Shown one piece after another: positions 6,109-8,763 of a stretch of DNA of 8,763 nucleotides. The translations under genes were made by a program, and so were the position numbers. The notes below the pieces were generated by a model, which did no database searches, was not told the origin of the DNA, and worked only from the letters and a program-made list of their open reading frames with translations. This DNA comes from Alphaproteobacteria bacterium (GTDB lineage: Bacteria > Pseudomonadota > Alphaproteobacteria > Zavarziniales > Zavarziniaceae): contig JAJFJE010000402.1 in the NCBI GenBank assembly GCA_021774355.1, forward strand, positions 1 to 8,763. The letters are read 5' to 3'. Numbering within the stretch: the first letter of the stretch is position 1; each line of letters starts with the position of its first letter.

Positions 6109-6827
6109 GGCCGCAAGTCCTCGAAGATGACGTTGTCGGCATAGCGCGCCGCCCGGCGCAGATCGGCCGCGCTGCGCACGGTCCAGGCGAGCAGGGGCAG
6201 GCCCTGGGCCCGGGCCCGTTCGGTCGCCGGGCAGGGCAGGGCGCGGACGTCATAGGCGACGAAGTCCGGCCGGCTGATCCGGTTGAACACCATCTGTGCC
6301 AGGAGCAGGCGATCGGGCCGGGGAGTATCGTCGTCCAGCCGCCAGTCCATGGCAATCTGGCCGCGGGTTAGGGTCGGCGCGAAGCGCCTGAACCAGTTGA
6401 CGGTCATGGGATTGAACGATTGCACGGCACAGGCAAGGCCCGGGCGCCGCAGGATCTCGGCGACCCCGGTCTCCAGCCGTCCGGGCCGCCCGCCGGCCTT
6501 CAGCTCAACCAGCAGCGGCACCCGGCCGCCGACCAGCCCGACGACCGCGGCCAGGGTCGGGATGGTCTCGCCGCCGCCGGCGAGGCCGAGGGCCGTCAGG
6601 TCGGCGGCGCGCCAGGCGGCGACCGGTCCGCGCGCCGTGGTCAGGCGGTCGAGGGTGTCGTCGTGGAACACCATGGGGACGCCGTCGGCCGACAGCTGGA
6701 CGTCCAGTTCGATGGCATAGCCGGCCGCGGCGGCCGCAGCGAAGGCGGCACGGCTGTTTTCCGGCGCACCCGCCCCGTGCAGCCCGCGATGGGCGATGGG
6801 AAGCGCGGTCAGCCAGTGCGGCGTCAT
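6105..6827 (-). CDS. Glycerophosphodiester phosphodiesterase, cytoplasmic UgpQ-like
   Basis: The 240-residue enzyme should hydrolyse glycerophosphodiesters from phospholipid turnover to glycerol-3-phosphate and an alcohol. Family motifs are in order: H-R-G (13-15), E-N-S (23-25), E-L-D-V-Q (40-44) with metal ligands E40 and D42, F-H-D-D (54-57) with the second catalytic histidine H55, and E-L-K (108-110) with metal ligand E108. The length matches E. coli UgpQ (about 247), and the lack of a signal peptide points to the cytoplasm rather than a periplasmic GlpQ type. I chose ATG 6827: it follows the upstream gene's stop by 10 nt and has an AGGG about 10 nt before it. ATG 6875 would add 16 unconserved residues overlapping that gene. 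The stop overlaps the next start by four bases. Substrate preference is not visible. Confidence 0.92.
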   Translation of the reverse strand: MTPHWLTALPIAHRGLHGAGAPENSRAAFAAAAAAGYAIELDVQLSADGVPMVFHDDTLDRLTTARGPVAAWRAADLTALGLAGGGETIPTLAAVVGLVGGRVPLLVELKAGGRPGRLETGVAEILRRPGLACAVQSFNPMTVNWFRRFAPTLTRGQIAMDWRLDDDTPRPDRLLLAQMVFNRISRPDFVAYDVRALPCPATERARAQGLPLLAWTVRSAADLRRAARYADNVIFEDLRP

Positions 6828-6837
6828 GAGCCCGACC

Positions 6838-7125
6838 CTATGCCCCGCCGGCCGCGGTGATCCGGCACCAGCCATGGACGTACCAGGCGATGGCCAGGAA
6901 CTGCAGCGGCAGCCCGAACCCGGTGGGGCTGAGCGCCAGGCCAGTCAGGAACAACAGGCCGCTCCAGGCGATCAGGCGCCTGCAATCACGCGCCTGGGGC
7001 GACGCGGCGGCGTCCGGGGACAGGGCGCGGGCACGGCGAAAAGCCCACAGGGCGCCAAGCCCGGCGGTAAGGAAGGCCAGGGCCATGGGCCGGGTCAGAC
7101 GGGTGGAATGGTCGCCGCGGCTCAT
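6838..7125 (-). CDS. Small hypothetical membrane protein, three predicted helices
   Basis: This 95-residue protein matches no family I recognise. Hydrophobic stretches at about 13-29, 51-65 and 72-87 suggest three short membrane helices. The first is followed by a basic run (R-R-A-R) and a polar loop (35-50), the last by W-Y-V-H-G-W. It has two cysteines (48 and 87). Codon use is strongly GC3-rich like its neighbours, supporting real coding. Its ATG overlaps the ridA stop by four bases (ATGA), and its TAG lies 10 nt before the phosphodiesterase start, so it is locked into the operon and probably translationally coupled to ridA. It could be a partner of the lipid- or envelope-related enzymes downstream, but that is inferred from position alone. 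Confidence 0.75.
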   Translation of the reverse strand: MSRGDHSTRLTRPMALAFLTAGLGALWAFRRARALSPDAAASPQARDCRRLIAWSGLLFLTGLALSPTGFGLPLQFLAIAWYVHGWCRITAAGGA

Positions 7126-7589
7126 GGGTGGAGCGCAAAGACGCCGTCGATTTCCACGGCCACCCCGCGGGGCAGGCTGTTCACGCCGACCGCCGAACGG
7201 GCATGGCGTCCGGCATCGCCGAACACGGCCACCATGAGGTCGGAACAGCCATTGACCACCTGGGGTTGGTCGACGAAATCGTCGGTGCAGTGGACGAAGG
7301 CGCCCAGACGGACGACCTGGGCGATCCGGTCAAGGTCGCCGCCGGCCGCCGCCTTCGCCTGGGCCAGCAGGCCGAGACCGCAGGCCAGGGCGGCCGCCTG
7401 GCCGGCGGCCAGGTCCAGGTCGCGCCCCAGCTTGCCGGTGATCAGGCCGCCGGGACCCATGGAAATCTGCCCGGAAACGAAGATCAGGCCAGCGGCCACC
7501 ACGAAGGGCAGATAGTTGGCGATCGGGGCTGTCGGGGTCGGCAGGGTGAGGCCAAGCTGGGCGAGCCGGGCGTCGATCGATCCGGTCAT
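7122..7589 (-). CDS. RidA/YjgF family protein (reactive enamine/imine deaminase-like)
   Basis: RidA proteins are cytoplasmic trimers; the archetype hydrolyses reactive 2-aminoacrylate and related imines made by PLP enzymes. This 155-residue member belongs to the longer subgroup (YjgF endoribonuclease-like, PF14588) that begins I-D-A-R-L-A-Q-L-G-L-T-L-P, against about 128 residues in E. coli RidA. The F-V-S-G-Q strand is at 37-41. The C-terminal motif R-S-A-V-G-V-N-S-L-P (131-140) carries R131, aligned with catalytic Arg105 of RidA, and E146 stands at the equivalent of Glu120. With both present, deaminase activity is possible, but the longer subgroup is less well characterised. It starts at ATG 7589 with AGGA about 9 nt upstream and is the first gene of the minus-strand operon, opposite the EipB-like gene. 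Confidence 0.92.
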   Translation of the reverse strand: MTGSIDARLAQLGLTLPTPTAPIANYLPFVVAAGLIFVSGQISMGPGGLITGKLGRDLDLAAGQAAALACGLGLLAQAKAAAGGDLDRIAQVVRLGAFVHCTDDFVDQPQVVNGCSDLMVAVFGDAGRHARSAVGVNSLPRGVAVEIDGVFALHP

Positions 7590-7636
7590 GACGGGGTCCT
7601 GTCAGGGCTGCGTGGGTCCATCAAGCCACGACTGGT

Positions 7637-7660
7637 CGGGCGGGGCAACCACCCCGTCCG
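7637..7660. repeat. Stem-loop in the ridA leader
   Basis: CGGGCGGGG (7637-7645) faces CCCCGTCCG (7652-7660) around a 6-nt loop: a 9-bp stem with one G-T pair, which is an A-C mismatch when read on the minus strand. It lies about 48 bp upstream of ridA, inside its probable leader. No T-run follows; its role is unknown. Confidence 0.4.
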
Positions 7661-7684
7661 GGCGACCGCCTCGTGTGACAATTC

Positions 7685-7713
7685 TTAACAGCCCGGGGTC
7701 GAGGCCTTATCAT
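7685..7713 (+). promoter_or_regulatory. Sigma70-like promoter of the EipB-like gene
   Basis: TTAACA (7685-7690) and TATCAT (7708-7713) each match the consensus at five of six positions and are separated by exactly 17 bp. Transcription would start near 7720, about 68 nt before the ATG. It is the best promoter match in the window. Confidence 0.6.
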
Positions 7714-7734
7714 CGCCCTATTCTTGCGCGTCTA
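7706..7734 (-). promoter_or_regulatory. Possible sigma70-like promoter of the ridA operon
   Basis: On the reverse strand, TAGACG (7734-7729) and GATAAG (7711-7706) are separated by 17 bp and match the consensus at four of six positions each. Its -10 box overlaps the -10 box of the divergent promoter. The match is modest, so the call is tentative. Confidence 0.3.
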
Positions 7735-7787
7735 CTCGGCTGTCATAGTGGCGCAAGGCCCGATTCCGGGCGTGGAGGCTGTGGTCC

Positions 7788-8747
7788 ATGGTTCGCCGTG
7801 CATTGGTTGTCTCGGGTCTGGTCGTTGCCCTGTTTCTGGCCGGCCGCTGGCTGCTGCTGGACAAGAGTCCGGCCCAGGCCCAGTCCGGCCTCCCGGTGGC
7901 CGCGCCGATCGCCGGTGCGCCCCCAGGAGGCGACGATGCCGCCCCGAAGCTGGCGACGGGGGTGGATCTCAAGCCATCCGTCATGGTCCCGGGTGTCGAA
8001 AACTTGGAGGGCTACAAGGCGATCTATGATCTGAAGCTGCATGACGCCGCCCGTGGCGCGGTCGCTTTTGCCGACGGGCGGATGGTGATGGAGTTCGTCA
8101 GCACCTGCGACGGCTATGTGCTCAATCAACGGCTCCAGCTCAAGATGGGCGACGGCGAAGGGGGCAATACCCGGAGCGACTATCGGGTGGCGACCTGGGA
8201 AGCCCGCGACGGCAGGAGCTATCGCTTCACCGCCAAGCACCTGCTCAACGGCGATGTCGCCGACGCCGTCGACGGCTATGCCGAACTGGACGCGTCCGGT
8301 ATCGGCAAGGTCACCTTCACCAAGCCCAATGCCGAAACCCTGACCCTGCCGGCCGGGACCCTGTTTCCGACCCAGCACACGGTGGCAATGCTGGCCGCCG
8401 CCAAGGCGGGCAAGCGGATCTTCGAGGCGAAGCTGTTCGATGGCTCGGAGCTGGCCAGGGGCTTCGATGTCGTGGCGCTGATCGGGCGCGATGCGGTGAC
8501 CGAGCCGGCCCATCTCAAGGACGGCAAGGAAAGCCTCAGCGGGCGCCAGTCCTGGCCGGTCCAGATCGCCTTCTACAAGCCCGAGGAAAAGGTTCCCGAC
8601 GGCGACGACCTGCCGGATTACGAGGTCGGCTTCCGCCTGTATCCGGGCGGGGTCAGCGCCGACATGCTGCTCGACTATGGCGATTTCTCGATCGACGCCT
8701 TCCTGACCAACATCAAGACCGAGCCGGCACCGGCCTGCGAGGGCTGA
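7788..8747 (+). CDS. EipB-like periplasmic cell-envelope integrity protein (DUF1849)
   Basis: The 319-residue product resembles DUF1849/PF08904, whose characterised member, Brucella EipB, is a periplasmic beta-spiral protein needed for envelope integrity and stabilised by a disulfide. Residues 1-31 form a signal peptide (V-R-R, hydrophobic run, cleavage after A-Q-A) and 32-65 are a Pro/Ala/Gly-rich linker. The mature domain begins with the family-like Y-K-A-I-Y-D-L-K-L segment (76-84). The only two cysteines, C107 (in S-T-C-D-G-Y) and C317 near the C-terminus, stand where the EipB disulfide is expected. The long run of short beta-type segments (for example Y-E-V-G-F-R-L-Y-P-G-G near the end) fits a beta fold. 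ATG 7788 has GGAGG nine nt upstream and a good promoter. It is transcribed away from the ridA operon. The molecular mechanism of the family is not established as far as I know. Confidence 0.88.
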   Translation: MVRRALVVSGLVVALFLAGRWLLLDKSPAQAQSGLPVAAPIAGAPPGGDDAAPKLATGVDLKPSVMVPGVENLEGYKAIYDLKLHDAARGAVAFADGRMVMEFVSTCDGYVLNQRLQLKMGDGEGGNTRSDYRVATWEARDGRSYRFTAKHLLNGDVADAVDGYAELDASGIGKVTFTKPNAETLTLPAGTLFPTQHTVAMLAAAKAGKRIFEAKLFDGSELARGFDVVALIGRDAVTEPAHLKDGKESLSGRQSWPVQIAFYKPEEKVPDGDDLPDYEVGFRLYPGGVSADMLLDYGDFSIDAFLTNIKTEPAPACEG

Positions 8748-8763
8748 TCATCGTCGTTTCGGC

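Noticed and set aside
4897..6144. 415-codon open frame on the plus strand
   Set aside because: It is antisense to the FemAB-like gene, whose protein carries clear family motifs; this frame has none.
6828..6875. Longer phosphodiesterase start at ATG 6875
   Set aside because: The extra 16 residues are unconserved and overlap the upstream gene; ATG 6827 has better spacing and an AGGG upstream.
7128..7688. 186-codon plus-strand frame over ridA
   Set aside because: It is antisense to a clear RidA-family gene and lacks motifs.

Overview
The window looks like ordinary chromosomal DNA from a GC-rich alphaproteobacterium that stores polyhydroxyalkanoate. The grounds are very high GC at third codon positions, a Phasin_2-type granule protein, an alphaproteobacterial-style ClpS/ClpA pair, a COG3146 FemAB-like protein and a DUF1849/EipB-like envelope protein. 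A Rhodospirillales-like host is my guess; genus cannot be told from this sequence. I see no mobile element, CRISPR array, tRNA or rRNA.

Layout: (1) 1-697, minus strand: a secreted D,D-carboxypeptidase, cut by the window edge just before its expected KTG motif. (2) 698-1120: a 423-bp spacer with two strong stem-loops and a candidate phasin promoter flanked by two PhaR-like half-palindromes. (3) 1121-1597, plus strand: a phasin, followed by a strong intrinsic terminator at 1687-1716. (4) 1598-1981: a spacer carrying that terminator and two unrelated three-copy tandem repeats (15 bp and 14 bp). (5) clpS (about 1982-2338) and clpA (2521-4878), plus strand: the N-degron adaptor and the AAA+ unfoldase it feeds. 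clpA is best read from a TTG codon behind a perfect GGAGG. (6) 4933-7589, minus strand: a tight four-gene operon, transcribed as ridA-like, small three-helix membrane protein, cytoplasmic glycerophosphodiester phosphodiesterase, FemAB-like acyltransferase. Its junctions are ATGA, a 10-nt gap and GTGA. It converges on clpA across 54 nt. (7) 7590-7787: a divergent promoter region. (8) 7788-8747, plus strand: an EipB/DUF1849-family periplasmic protein with its two expected cysteines.

Functionally, four genes point to the cell envelope: the carboxypeptidase, the FemAB-like protein, the phosphodiesterase (phospholipid head-group turnover) and the EipB-like protein. The rest serve protein quality control (ClpS/ClpA), metabolite-damage control (RidA) and carbon storage (phasin). 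No wholly new system is evident. The points most worth checking are the PhaR-like operator pair at the phasin promoter, the TTG start of clpA, the uncharacterised membrane protein locked inside the operon, the shared -10 region of the divergent promoters, and the repeats abutting clpS.
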